A stretch of 64,000 bases of DNA, from contig OY987298.1 of assembly GCA_963920635.1 (NCBI GenBank), forward strand, positions 85,569,454 to 85,633,453. The letters are read 5' to 3'. The notes under the pieces were generated by a model, which saw only the letters and a list, made by a program, of their open reading frames with translations, did not search any database and was not told where the DNA came from. Below are positions 1 to 13,400 of this stretch, piece after piece; position 1 is the stretch's first letter, and the number at the start of each line of letters is the position of its first letter. The translations under genes were made by a program, and so were the position numbers. Source of the stretch: Pseudeuparius sepicola. Its lineage: Eukaryota; Arthropoda; Insecta; Coleoptera; Anthribidae.

Positions 1-1314
1 ATTACATTCCGTGTATTTCTCTTAAAATGAGTCCTTAGAACAGCGTGTGAAAACAGTTTTTGCGAAATTGGATGAGAAATTATGGAATGAGGGATAATTT
101 CGGAGTATTGGCTGAATTCCGCTGGTTCTACGTCGATTGTCTGTTTTCTCGTAACTTTAGTTTTTATGTGATTTCGATAGGAAATGTTCTTTTCGTATTA
201 CATTCCGTGTATTTCTCTTAAAATGAGTCCTTAGAACAGCGTGTGAAAACAGTTTTTGCGAAATTGGATGAGAAATTATGGAATGAGGGATAATTTCGGA
301 GTATTTGCTGAATTCCGCTGGTTCTACTTCGATTCTCTGTTTTCTCAACTTTAGTTTTCGATTGGAAATGTTCAATTCGAATTACATTCCGTGTATTTCT
401 TTTAAAATTAGTACTTAGAACAGTGTGTGAAAACAGTTTTTGCGAAATTGGATGGGAAATTATCGAATCACGGATAGTTTCGGAGTATTTGCTGAATTCC
501 GCTGGTTCTACGTCGAATCTGTTTTCTCGTAACTTTAGTTTTTATGTGAATTTCGATAGGAAATGTTCTTTTCGGGTTACTTTCCGAGTATTTCTCTTAA
601 GCTGAATTGCGCCGGTTCTACGACAATTCTGTTTTCTCGTAACTTTAGTTTTTATGTGAATTTCGATTGGAAATGTTTTGTGAATACACAGAAAGTTACA
701 AGAAATGTTACTTTCTGTGTATTTCTCTTAAAATGAGTCCTAACAACAGCGTGTGAAAGCAGTTTATGCGAAATTAGATGGTAAATTAAGGAATCAGGGA
801 TAATTTCGAAGTAATTGCTGAATTCCGCTGGTTCCTCGTCTATTCTCTGTTTTCTCGTAACTTCAGTTTTTTTGTGAATTTCGATAGGAAATGTTCTTTT
901 CGTGTTACTTTCTTCTTTAAATGAGTCTAAAGTTACGAGAAAACAGAGAATCGACGAAGAACCAGCGGAATTCAGTAATTACTTTGAAATTATCCCTGAT
1001 TAAATAATTTCCCATCCAATTTCGCACTGTCACATATTGTTCTAACTACTAAGGTTAAAAGAAATACAGGGAAAGTAACCCGAAAAGAACATTTCCTATC
1101 GAAATTCACATAAAAACTAAAGTTACGAGAAAACAGAGAATCGACGAGGAACCAGCGGAATTCAGCAATTACTTCGAAATTATCCCTGATTCAATAATTT
1201 CCCATCCAATTTCGAAAAAACTGTGTTCACACACTGTTCTACTACTAAGGTTAAGAGAAATACACGGAAATAACCCGAAAAGAATACTTCCTATCGAAAT
1301 TCACATAAAAACTA

Positions 1315-1392
1315 AACAAAGAACGTAAGATTGTGAGTGTAGATGTGAAAACAAGAAAGTGATAGCACTCAAAGTTAGAAAACAATCGGGGA
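1315..1392 (+). repeat. Non-satellite linker at satellite inversion junctions (first of about thirty copies)
   Basis: This 78-bp segment contains GAACGTAAGATTGTGAGTG and ends with AACAATCGGGG. It does not resemble the monomer. It sits between an inverse-orientation monomer run on its left and a direct run on its right. The same linker recurs at about 2318, 3476, 4272, 6085, 8071, 9881, 11064, 12235, 13042, 14439, 16001, 18267 and so on, and again in the right flank (about 56840, 57840, 59025). Variants are mainly GTGTAG/GTTTAG and small A-run length changes. It is therefore a constant part of the higher-order unit and forms the loop of very long inverted repeats. Confidence 0.85.
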
Positions 1393-4009
1393 AAATTTTG
1401 GAGTATTTGCTGAATTCCGATGTTTCTACGTCGATTCACTGTTTCTCGTAACTTTAGTTTTTATGTGAATTTCGATAGGAAATGTTCTTTTCGGGTCACT
1501 TTTCGTGTATTTCTCTTAAAATGGGTCTTTAGAACAGTGCGTGAACACAGTTTTCGCGAAATTGGATGGGAAGTTATTGAATCAGGGATAATTTCGGGGT
1601 ATTTGCTGAATTCCGCTGGATCTACGTCGATTCACTGTTTTCTCGTATCTTTAGTTTTTATGTGAATTTCGATTGGAAATGTTCTTTTCGGGTTACTTTC
1701 CGAGTATTTCTCTTAACCTTAGTAGTTAGAACAGTGTGTGAAAACAGTTTTTGCGAAATTGGATGGGAAATTTTGGAATCAGGGATAATTACGGAGTATT
1801 TGCTGAATTGCGCTGGTTCTACGTCGATTCGCTGTTTTCTCGTAACTTTAGTTTTTATGTGAATTTCGATTCGAAATGTTCTTTCCGTGTTACTTTCTGG
1901 GTATTTCTCTTTAAATGAGTCCTTAGAACAGTGTGTGAACACAGCTTTCGCGAAATTGGATGGGAAATTATGGAATCAGGGATAATTTCGAAGTAATTGC
2001 TGAATTCCGCTGGTTCCTCGTCTATTCTCTGTTTTCTCGTAACTTTAGTTTTTTTGTGAATTTCGATAGGAAATGTTCCTTTCGTGTAACTTTCTGTGCA
2101 TTTATCTTTAAATGAGTCTCAAGTTACGAGAAAACAGAGAATCGACGAAGAACCAGCGGAATTCAGCAATTACTTCGAAATTATCCCTGATTCAATAATT
2201 TCCCATCCAATTTCGCAAAAACTGTGTTCACACACTGTTCTACTACTAAGGTTAAGAGAAATACACGGAAATAACCCGAAAAGAATACTTCCTATCGAAA
2301 TTCACATAAAAACTAAACAAAGAACGTAAGATTGTGAGTTTAGATGTGAAAACAAGAAAAAGTGAGAGCACTCAAAGTTAGAAAACAATCGGGGAAAATT
2401 CTGGAGTATTTGCTGAATTCCGCTGTTTCTACGTCGATTCACTGTTTTCTCGTAACTTTAGTTTTTATGTGAATTTCGATAGGAAATGTTCTTTTCGGGT
2501 CACTTTCCGTGTATTTCTCTTAACCTTAGTGGTAGAACAGTGTGTGAATACGGTTTTTGCGAAATTGGATGGGATATTATTGAATCAGGCATAATTTCGG
2601 AGTATTTGCTGAATTCCGCCGGTTCTACGACATTTCTGTTTTCTCGCAACTTTAGTATTATTGTGAATTTCGATAGGAAATATTCTTTTCGTGTTGCTTT
2701 AGGTGTATTTCTCTTAAAATGAGTTCTTAGAACAGTGTGTCAAAACAGTTTTTGCGAAATTGGATGGGAAATTATCGAATCACAGATAATTTCGGAGTAT
2801 TTGCTGAATTCCGCTGGTTATACGTCGATTCACTGTTTTCTCGTAACTTTAGTTCCTATGTGAATTTCGATAGGAAATGTTCCTTTCGTGTATTTCTCTT
2901 AACCTTAGTAGTTAGAACAGTGTGTGAACACAGATTTTGCGAAATTGGATGGGAAATTGTGGAATCAGGGATAATTTCGAAGTAATTGCTGAATTCCGCT
3001 GGTTCCTCGTCTATTCTCTGTTTTCTCGTAACTTTAGTTTTTTTGTGAATTTCGATAGGAAATGTTCTTTTCGTGTTACTTTCTGTGTATTTCTCTTTAA
3101 ATGAGTCTAAAGTTACGAGAAAACAGAGAATCGACCTTCGTCCAGCGGAATTCAGCAATTACTTTGTAATTATCCCTTATTAAATAATTTCCCATCCAAT
3201 TTCGCATAAACTGTCACATATTGTTCTAACTACTAAGGTTAAGAGAAATACACGGACAGTATCCCGGAAAGAACATTTCCTATCGAAATTCACTTAAAAA
3301 CTAAAGTTAGGAACCAGCGGAATTCAGCAATTACTTCGAAATTATCCCTGATTCAATAATTTCCCATCCAATTTCGCAAAAACTGTGTTCACACACTGTT
3401 CTACTACTAAGGTTAAGAGAAATACACGGAAATAACCCGAAAAGAATACTTCCTATCGAAATTCACATAAAAACTAAGCAAAGAACGTAAGATTGTGAGT
3501 GTAGATGTGAAAACAAGAAAAAGTGATAGCACTCAAAGTTAGAAAACAATCGGGGATAATTTTGGAGTATTTGCTGAATTCCGCTGTTTCTACGTCGATT
3601 CACTGTTTTCTCGTACTTTAGTTTTTATGTGAATTTCGATAGGAAATGTTCTTTTCGGGTCACTTTCCGAGTATTTCTCTTAACCTTAGTAGTTAGAACA
3701 GTGTGTGAAAACAGTTTTTGCGAAATTGGATGGGAAATTTTGGAATCAGGGATAATATCGAAATAATGGCTTAATTCCGCTGGTTCTTCATCGATTCTCT
3801 GTTTTCTCGTAACTTTAGTTCCTATGTGAATTTCGATAGGAAATGTTCCTTTCGTGTATTCCTCTTAACCTTAGTAGTTAGAACAGTGTGTGAACACAGT
3901 TTTTGCGAATTTGGATGGGAAATTGTGGAATCAGGGATAATTTCGAAGTAATTGCTGAATTCCGCTGGTTCCTCGTCGATTCTCTGTTTTCTCGTAACTT
4001 TAGCTTTTT

Positions 4010-7000
4010 TGTGAATTTCGATAGGAAATGTTCCTTTCGTGTTACTTTCTGTGCATTTATCTTTAAATGAGTCTAAAGTTACGAGAAAACAGTGAATCGA
4101 CGTAGATCCAGCGGAATTCAGCAAATACTCCGTAATTATTCCTGATTCCGTAACTTCCCATCCAATTTCGCATAAACTGTTTTCACACACTGTTCTAAGG
4201 TCTCATTTAAAGAGAAATACACGGAAATAACCCGAAAAGAATACTTCCTATCGAAATTCACATAAAAACTAAACAAAGAACGTAAGATTGTGAGTTTAGA
4301 TGTGAATCAAAAAAAAGTGAGAGCACTCAAAGTTAGAAAACAATCGGGGAAAATTTTGGAGTATTTGCTGAATTCCGCTGTTTCTACGTCGATTCACTGT
4401 TTTCTCGTAACTTTAGTTTTTTTGTGAATTTCGATAGGAAATGTTCTTTTCGTGTTACTTTCTGTGTATTTCTCTTAAAATGAGACCTTAGAACAGTGTG
4501 TGAAAACAGTTTATGCGAAATTGGATGGGAAGTTACGGAATCAGGAATAATTTCGGAGTATTTGCTGAATTCCGCTGGATCTACGTCGATTCACTGTTTT
4601 CTTGTATCTTTAGTTTTTATGTGAATTTCGATTGGAAATGTTCTTTTCAGGTTACTTTCCGAGTATTTCTCTTAACCTTAGTAGTTAGAACATTGTGTGA
4701 ATACAATTTTTGCGAAATTGGATGGAAAATTATGGAATCAGGGATAATTTCGGAGTATTTGCTGAATTCCGCTGGTTCTACGTCGATTGTCTGTTTTCTC
4801 GTAACTTTAGTTTTTATGTGATTTCGATAGGAAATGTTCTTTTCGGGTTACTTTCCGAGTATTTCTCCTAACCTTAGTAGTTAGAACACCGTGTGAATAC
4901 AATTTCTGCGAAATCGGATGGAAAATTATGGAATCAGGGATAATTTCGAAATAATGGCTTAATTCCGCTGGTTCTTCATCGATTCTCTGTTTTCTCGTAA
5001 CTTTAGTTTGTATGTGAATTTCGATAGGAAATGTTCTTTTCGGGTTACTTTCCCTGTATTTCTTTTAGCCTTAGTAGTTAGAACAATATGTGACAGTGCG
5101 AAATTGGATGGGAAATTATTTAATCAGGGATAATTTCAAAGTAATTACTGAATTCCGCTGGTTCTTCGTCGATTCTCTGTTTTCTCGTAACTTTAGACTC
5201 ATTTAAAGAAGAAAGTAACACGAAAAGAACATTTCCTATCGAAATTCACAAAAAAACTGAAGTTACGAGAAAACAGAGTGTATTTCTCTTAACCTTAGTA
5301 GTAGAACAGTGTGTGAACACGGTTTTTGCGAAATTGGATGGGATATTATTGAATCAGTCATAATTTCGGAGTATTTGCTGAATTCCGCCGGTTCTACGAC
5401 ATTTCTGTTTTCTCGCAACTTTAGTATTATTGTGAATTTCGATAGGAAATATTCTTTTCGTGTTGCTTTAGGTGTATTTCTCTTAAAATGAGTTCTTAGA
5501 ACAGTGTGTCAAAACAGTTTTTGCGAAATTGGATGGGAAATTATCGAATCACAGATAATTTCGGAGTATTTGCTGAATTCCGCTGGTTATACGTCGATTC
5601 ACTGTTTTCTCGTAACTTTAGTTTGTATGTGAATTTCGATAGGAAATGTTCTTTCCGTGTTACTTTCTGTATTTCTCTTTAAATGAGTCCTTAGAACAGT
5701 GTGTGAACACAGCTTTCGCGAAATTGGATGGGAAATTATGGAATCAGGGATAATTTCGAAGTAATTGCTGAATTCCGCTGGTTCCTCGTCTATTCTCTGT
5801 TTTCTCGTAACTTTAGTTTTTTTGTGAATTTCGATAGGAAATGTTCCTTTCGTGTTACTTTCTGTGCATTTATCTTTAAATGAGTCTAAAGTTACGAGAA
5901 AACAGTGAATCGACGTAGATCCAGCGGAATTCAGCAAATACTCCGTAATTATTCCTGATTCCGTAACTTCCCATCCAATTTCGCATAAACTGTTTTCACA
6001 CACTGTTCTAAGGTCTCATTTAAAGAGAAATACACGGAAATAACCCGAAAAGAATACTTCCTATCGAAATTCACATAAAAACTAAACAAAGAACGTAAGA
6101 TTGTGAGTTTAGATGTGAATCAAAAAAAAGTGAGAGCACTCAAAGTTAGAAAACAATCGGGGAAAATTTTGGAGTATTTGCTGAATTCCGCTGTTTCTAC
6201 GTCGATTCACTGTTTTCTCGTAACTTTAGTTTTTTTGTGAATTTCGATAGGAAATGTTCTTTTCGTGTTACTTTCTGTGTATTTCTCTTAAAATGAGACC
6301 TTAGAACAGTGTGTGAAAACAGTTTATGCGAAATTGGATGGGAAGTTACGGAATCAGGAATAATTTCGGAGTATTTGCTGAATTCCGCTGGATCTACGTC
6401 GATTCACTGTTTTCTTGTATCTTTAGTTTTTATGTGAATTTCGATTGGAAATGTTCTTTTCAGGTTACTTTCCGAGTATTTCTCTTAACCTTAGTAGTTA
6501 GAACATTGTGTGAATACAATTTTTGCGAAATTGGATGGAAAATTATGGAATCAGGGATAATTTCGGAGTATTTGCTGAATTCCGCTGGTTCTACGTCGAT
6601 TGTCTGTTTTCTCGTAACTTTAGTTTTTATGTGATTTCGATAGGAAATGTTCTTTTCGGGTTACTTTCCGAGTATTTCTCCTAACCTTAGTAGTTAGAAC
6701 ACCGTGTGAATACAATTTCTGCGAAATCGGATGGAAAATTATGGAATCAGGGATAATTTCGAAATAATGGCTTAATTCCGCTGGTTCTTCATCGATTCTC
6801 TGTTTTCTCGTAACTTTAGTTTGTATGTGAATTTCGATAGGAAATGTTCTTTTCGGGTTACTTTCCCTGTATTTCTTTTAGCCTTAGTAGTTAGAACAAT
6901 ATGTGACAGTGCGAAATTGGATGGGAAATTATTTAATCAGGGATAATTTCAAAGTAATTACTGAATTCCGCTGGTTCTTCGTCGATTCTCTGTTTTCTCG

Positions 7001-7427
7001 TAACTTTAGACTCATTTAAAGAAGAAAGTAACACGAAAAGAACATTTCCTATCGAAATTCACAAAAAAACTGAAGTTACGAGAAAACAGAGTGTATTTCT
7101 CTTAACCTTAGTAGTAGAACAGTGTGTGAACACGGTTTTTGCGAAATTGGATGGGATATTATTGAATCAGTCATAATTTCGGAGTATTTGCTGAATTCCG
7201 CCGGTTCTACGACATTTCTGTTTTCTCGCAACTTTAGTATTATTGTGAATTTCGATAGGAAATATTCTTTTCGTGTTGCTTTAGGTGTATTTCTCTTAAA
7301 ATGAGTTCTTAGAACAGTGTGTCAAAACAGTTTTTGCGAAATTGGATGGGAAATTATCGAATCACAGATAATTTCGGAGTATTTGCTGAATTCCGCTGGT
7401 TATACGTCGATTCACTGTTTTCTCGTA
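4010..7427. repeat. Tandem duplication with a 1,813-bp step inside the satellite
   Basis: About 1.6 kb starting near 4010 is repeated starting near 5823, at a constant spacing of 1,813 bp (for example the GTGCATTTAT landmarks at 4051 and 5864). The copies part near 5614/7427, where one reads AGTTTGTATG and the other AGTTCCTATG. The whole two-copy arrangement recurs about 16,952 bp further on (about 20962-24379). It is therefore older than that larger duplication. Confidence 0.85.
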
Positions 7428-10400
7428 ACTTTAGTTCCTATGTGAATTTCGATAGGAAATGTTCCTTTCGTGTATTTCTCTTAACCTTAGTAGTTAGAAC
7501 AGTGTGTGAACACAGATTTTGCGAAATTGGATGGGAAATTGTGGAATCAGGGATAATTTCGAAGTAATTGCTGAATTCCGCTGGTTCCTCGTCTATTCTC
7601 TGTTTTCTCGTAACTTTAGTTTTTTTGTGAATTTCGATAGGAAATGTTCTTTTCGTGTTACTTTCTGTGTATTTCTCTTTAAATGAGTCTAAAGTTACGA
7701 GAAAACAGAGAATCGACGAAGAACCAGCGGAATTCAGCAATTACTTTGTAATTATCCCTTATTAAATAATTTCCCATCCAATTTCGCATAAACTGTCACA
7801 TATTGTTCTAACTACTAAGGTTAAGAGAAATACACGGACAGTATCCCGGAAAGAACATTTCCTATCGAAATTCACTACTAAAGTTACGAGAAAACAGAGA
7901 ATCGACGAGGAACCAGCGGAATTCAGCAATTACTTCGAAATTATCCCTGATTCAATAATTTCCCATCCAATTTCGCAAAAACTGTGTTCACACACTACTA
8001 CTAAGGTTAAGAGAAATACACGGAAATAACCCGAAAAGAATACTTCCTATCGAAATTCACATAAAAACTAAGCAAAGAACGTAAGATTGTGAGTGTAGAT
8101 GTGAAATCAAGAAAAAGTGATAGCACTCAAAGTTAGAAAACAATCGGGGATAATTTTGGAGTATTTGCTGAATTCCGCTGTTTCTACGTCGATTCACTGT
8201 TTTCTCGTACTTTAGTTTTTAATGTGAATTTCGATAGGAAATGTTCTTTTCGGGTCACTTTTCGTGTATTTCTCTTAAAATGGGTCTTTAGTATTTTTTT
8301 TTTTAGTATTTGCTGAATTCTCTGTTTTCTCGAAACTTTAGTTTTTTTGTGAATTTCGATAGGAAATGTTCTTTTCGTGTTACTTTCTGTGTATTTCTCT
8401 TAACCTTAGTAGTTAGAACAGTGTGTGAACACAGTTTTTGCGAATTTGGATGGGAAATTGTGGAATCAGGGATAATTTCGGAGTATTTGCTGAATTGCGC
8501 TGGTTCTACGTCGATTCACTGTTTTCTCGTAACTTTAGTTTTTATGTGAATTTCGATTCGAAATGTTCTTTCCGTGTTACTTTCTGGGTATTTCTCTTAA
8601 AATGAGTCCTTAGAACAGCGTGTGAAAACAGTTTTTGCGAAATTGGATGAGAAATTATGGAATGAGGGATAATTTCGGAGTATTGGCTGAATTCCGCTGG
8701 TTCTACGTCGATTGTCTGTTTTCTCGTAACTTTAGTTTTTATGTGATTTCGATAGGAAATGTTCTTTTCGTATTACATTCCGTGTATTTCTCTTAAAATG
8801 AGTCCTTAGAACAGCGTGTGAAAACAGTTTTTGCGAAATTGGATGAGAAATTATGGAATGAGGGATAATTTCGGAGTATTTGCTGAATTCCGCTGGTTCT
8901 ACTTCGATTCTCTGTTTTCTCAACTTTAGTTTTCGATTGGAAATGTTCAATTCGAATTACATTCCGTGTATTTCTTTTAAAATTAGTACTTAGAACAGTG
9001 TGTGAAAACAGTTTTTGCGAAATTGGATGGGAATTTCGATTGGAAATGTTCTTTTCGGGTTACTTTCCGAGTATTTCTCTTAACCTTAGTAGTTAGAACA
9101 GTGTGTGAACACAGTTTTCGCGAAATTGGATGGGAAGTTATTGAATCAGGGATAATTTCGGGGTATTTGCTGAATTCCGCTGGATCTACGTCGATTCACT
9201 GTTTTCTCGTATCTTTAGTTTTTATGTGAATTTCGATTGGAAATGTTCTTTTCGGGTTACTTTCCGAGTATTTCTCTTAACCTTAGTAGTTAGAACAGTG
9301 TGTGAAAACAGTTTTTGCGAAATTGGATGGGAAATTTTGGAATCAGGGATAATTACGGAGTATTTGCTGAATTGCGCTGGTTCTACGTCGATTCGCTGTT
9401 TTCTCGTAACTTTAGTTTTTATGTGAATTTCGATTCGAAATGTTCTTTCCGTGTTACTTTCTGGGTATTTCTCTTTAAATGAGTCCTTAGAACAGTGTGT
9501 GAACACAGCTTTCGCGAAATTGGATGGGAAATTATGGAATCAGGGATAATTTCGAAGTAATTGCTGAATTCCGCTGGTTCCTCGTCTATTCTCTGTTTTC
9601 TCGTAACTTTAGTTTTTTTGTGAATTTCGATAGGAAATGTTCCTTTCGTGTAACTTTCTGTGCATTTATCTTTAAATGAGTCTCAAGTTACGAGAAAACA
9701 GAGAATCGACGAAGAACCAGCGGAATTCAGCAATTACTTCGAAATTATCCCTGATTCAATAATTTCCCATCCAATTTCGCAAAAACTGTGTTCACACACT
9801 GTTCTACTACTAAGGTTAAGAGAAATACACGGAAATAACCCGAAAAGAATACTTCCTATCGAAATTCACATAAAAACTAAACAAAGAACGTAAGATTGTG
9901 AGTTTAGATGTGAAAACAAGAAAAAGTGAGAGCACTCAAAGTTAGAAAACAATCGGGGAAAATTCTGGAGTATTTGCTGAATTCCGCTGTTTCTACGTCG
10001 ATTCACTGTTTTCTCGTAACTTTAGTTTTTATGTGAATTTCGATAGGAAATGTTCTTTTCGGGTCACTTTCCGTGTATTTCTCTTAACCTTAGTGGTAGA
10101 ACAGTGTGTGAATACGGTTTTTGCGAAATTGGATGGGATATTATTGAATCAGGCATAATTTCGGAGTATTTGCTGAATTCCGCCGGTTCTACGACATTTC
10201 TGTTTTCTCGCAACTTTAGTATTATTGTGAATTTCGATAGGAAATATTCTTTTCGTGTTGCTTTAGGTGTATTTCTCTTAAAATGAGTTCTTAGAACAGT
10301 GTGTCAAAACAGTTTTTGCGAAATTGGATGGGAAATTATCGAATCACAGATAATTTCGGAGTATTTGCTGAATTCCGCTGGTTATACGTCGATTCACTGT

Positions 10401-13400
10401 TTTCTCGTAACTTTAGTTCCTATGTGAATTTCGATAGGAAATGTTCCTTTCGTGTATTTCTCTTAACCTTAGTAGTTAGAACAGTGTGTGAACACAGATT
10501 TTGCGAAATTGGATGGGAAATTGTGGAATCAGGGATAATTTCGAAGTAATTGCTGAATTCCGCTGGTTCCTCGTCTATTCTCTGTTTTCTCGTAACTTTA
10601 GTTTTTTTGTGAATTTCGATAGGAAATGTTCTTTTCGTGTTACTTTCTGTGTATTTCTCTTTAAATGAGTCTAAAGTTACGAGAAAACAGAGAATCGACG
10701 AAGAACCAGCGGAATTCAGCACTTACTTTGTAATTATCCCTTATTAAATAATTTCCCATCCAATTTCGCATAAACTGTCACATATTGTTCTAACTACTAA
10801 GGTTAAGAGAAATACACGGACAGTATCCCGGAAAGAACATTTCCTATCGAAATTCACTTAAAAACTAAAGTTACGAGAAAACAGAGAATCGACGAGGAAC
10901 CAGCGGAATTCAGCAATTACTTCGAAATTATCCCTGATTCAATAATTTCCCATCCAATTTCGCAAAAACTGTGTTCACACACTGTTCTACTACTAAGGTT
11001 AAGAGAAATACACGGAAATAACCCGAAAAGAATACTTCCTATCGAAATTCACATAAAAACTAAGCAAAGAACGTAAGATTGTGAGTGTAGATGTGAAAAC
11101 AAGAAAAAGTGATAGCACTCAAAGTTAGAAAACAATCGGGGATAATTTTGGAGTATTTGCTGAATTCCGCTGTTTCTACGTCGATTCACTGTTTTCTCGT
11201 ACTTTAGTTTTTATGTGAATTTCGATAGGAAATGTTCTTTTCGGGTCACTTTCCGTGTATTTCTCTTAACCTTAGTAGTAGAACAGTGTGTGAACACGGT
11301 TTTTGCGAAATTGGATGGGATATTATTGAATCAGGCATAATTTCGGAGTATTTGCTGAATTCCGCCGGTTCTACGACATTTCTGTTTTCTCGCAACTTTA
11401 GTATTATTGTGAATTTCGATAGGAAATATTCTTTTCGTGTTGCTTTAGGTGTATTTCTCTTAAAATGAGTTCTTAGAACAGTGTGTCAAAACAGTTTTTG
11501 CGAAATTGGATGGGAAATTATCGAATCACAGATAATTTCGGAGTATTTGCTGAATTCCGCTGGTTATACGTCGATCCACTGTTTTCTCGTAACTTTAGTT
11601 CCTATGTGAATTTCGATAGGAAATGTTCCTTTCGTGTATTTCTCTTAACCTTAGTAGTTAGAACAGTGTGTGAACACAGATTTTGCGAAATTGGATGGGA
11701 AATTATGGAATCAGGGATAATTTCGAAGTAATTGCTGAATTCCGCTGGTTCCTCGTCTATTCTCTGTTTTCTCGTAACTTTAGCTTTTTTGGGAATTTCG
11801 ATAGGAAATGTTCTTTTCGGGTTACTTTCTTCTTTAAATGAGTCTAAAGTTACGAGAAAACAGAGAATCGACGAAGAACCAGCGGAATTCAGTAATTACT
11901 TTGAAATTATCCCTGATTCAATAATTTCCCATCCAATTTCGCATAAACTGTCACATATTGTTCTAACTACTAAGGTTAAAAGAAATACAGGGAAAGTAAC
12001 CCGAAAAGAACATTTCCTATCGAAATTCACATAAAAACTAAAGTTACGAGAAAACAGAGAATCGACGAGGAACCAGCGGAATTCAGCAATTACTTCGAAA
12101 TTATCCCTGATTCAATAATTTCCCATCCAATTTCGAAAAAACTGTGTTCACACACTGTTCTACTACTAAGGTTAAGAGAAATACACGGAAATAACCCGAA
12201 AAGAATACTTCCTATGGAAATTCACATAAAAACTAAACAAAGAACGTAAGATTGTGAGTGTAGATGTGAAAACAAGAAAAAGTGATAGCACTCAAAGTTA
12301 GAAAACAATCGGGGAAAATTTTGGAGTATTTGCTGAATTCCGCTGTTTCTACGTCGATTCACTGTTTCCTCGTAACTTTAGTTTTTATGTGAATTTCGAT
12401 AGGAAATGTTCTTTTCGGGTTACTTTCCGAGTATTTCTCTTAACCTTAGTAGTTAGAACAGTGTGTGAAAACAGTTTTTGCGAAATTGGATAGGAAATTT
12501 TGGAATCAGGGATAATTACGGAGTATTTGCTGAATTGCGCTGGTTCTACGTCGATTCGCTGTTTTCTCGTAACTTTAGTTTTTATGTGAATTTCGATTCG
12601 AAATGTTCTTTCCGTGTTACTTTCTGGGTATTTCTCTTTAAATGAGTCCTTAGAACAGTGTGTGAACACAGCTTTCGCGAAATTGGATGGGAAATTATGG
12701 AATCAGGGATAATTTCGAAGTAATTGCTGAATTCCGCTGGTTCCTCGTCTATTCTCTGTTTTCTCGTAACTTTAGTTTTTTTGTGAATTTCGATAGGAAA
12801 TGTTCCTTTCGTGTTACTTTCTGTGCATTTATCTTGAAATGAGTCTAAAGTTACGAGAAAACAGAGAATCGACGAAGAACCAGCGGAATTCAGCAATTAC
12901 TTCGAAATTATCCCTGATTCAATAATTTCCCATCCAATTTCGCAAAAATTGTGTTCACACACTGTTCTACTACTAAGGTTAAGAGAAATACACGGAAATA
13001 ACCCGAAAAGAATACTTCCTATCGAAATTCACATAAAAACTAAACAAAGAACGTAAGATTGTGAGTTTAGATGTGAAAACAAGAAAAAGTGAGAGCACTC
13101 AAAGTTAGAAAACAATCGGGGAAAATTTTGGAGTATTTGCTGAATTCCGCTGGTTCTACGTCGATTCTCTGTTTTCTCGTAACTTTAGTTTTTATGTGAA
13201 TTTCGATAGGAAATGTTCTTTTCGGGTCACTTTTCGTGTATTTCTCTTAAAATGGGTCTTTAGAACAGTGTGTGAACACAGTTTTCGCGAAATTGGATGG
13301 GAAGTTATTGAATCAGGGATAATTTCGAAGTAATTGCTGAATTCCGCTGTTTCTACGTCGATTCACTGTTTTCTCGTAACTTTAGTTTTTTTGTGAATTT

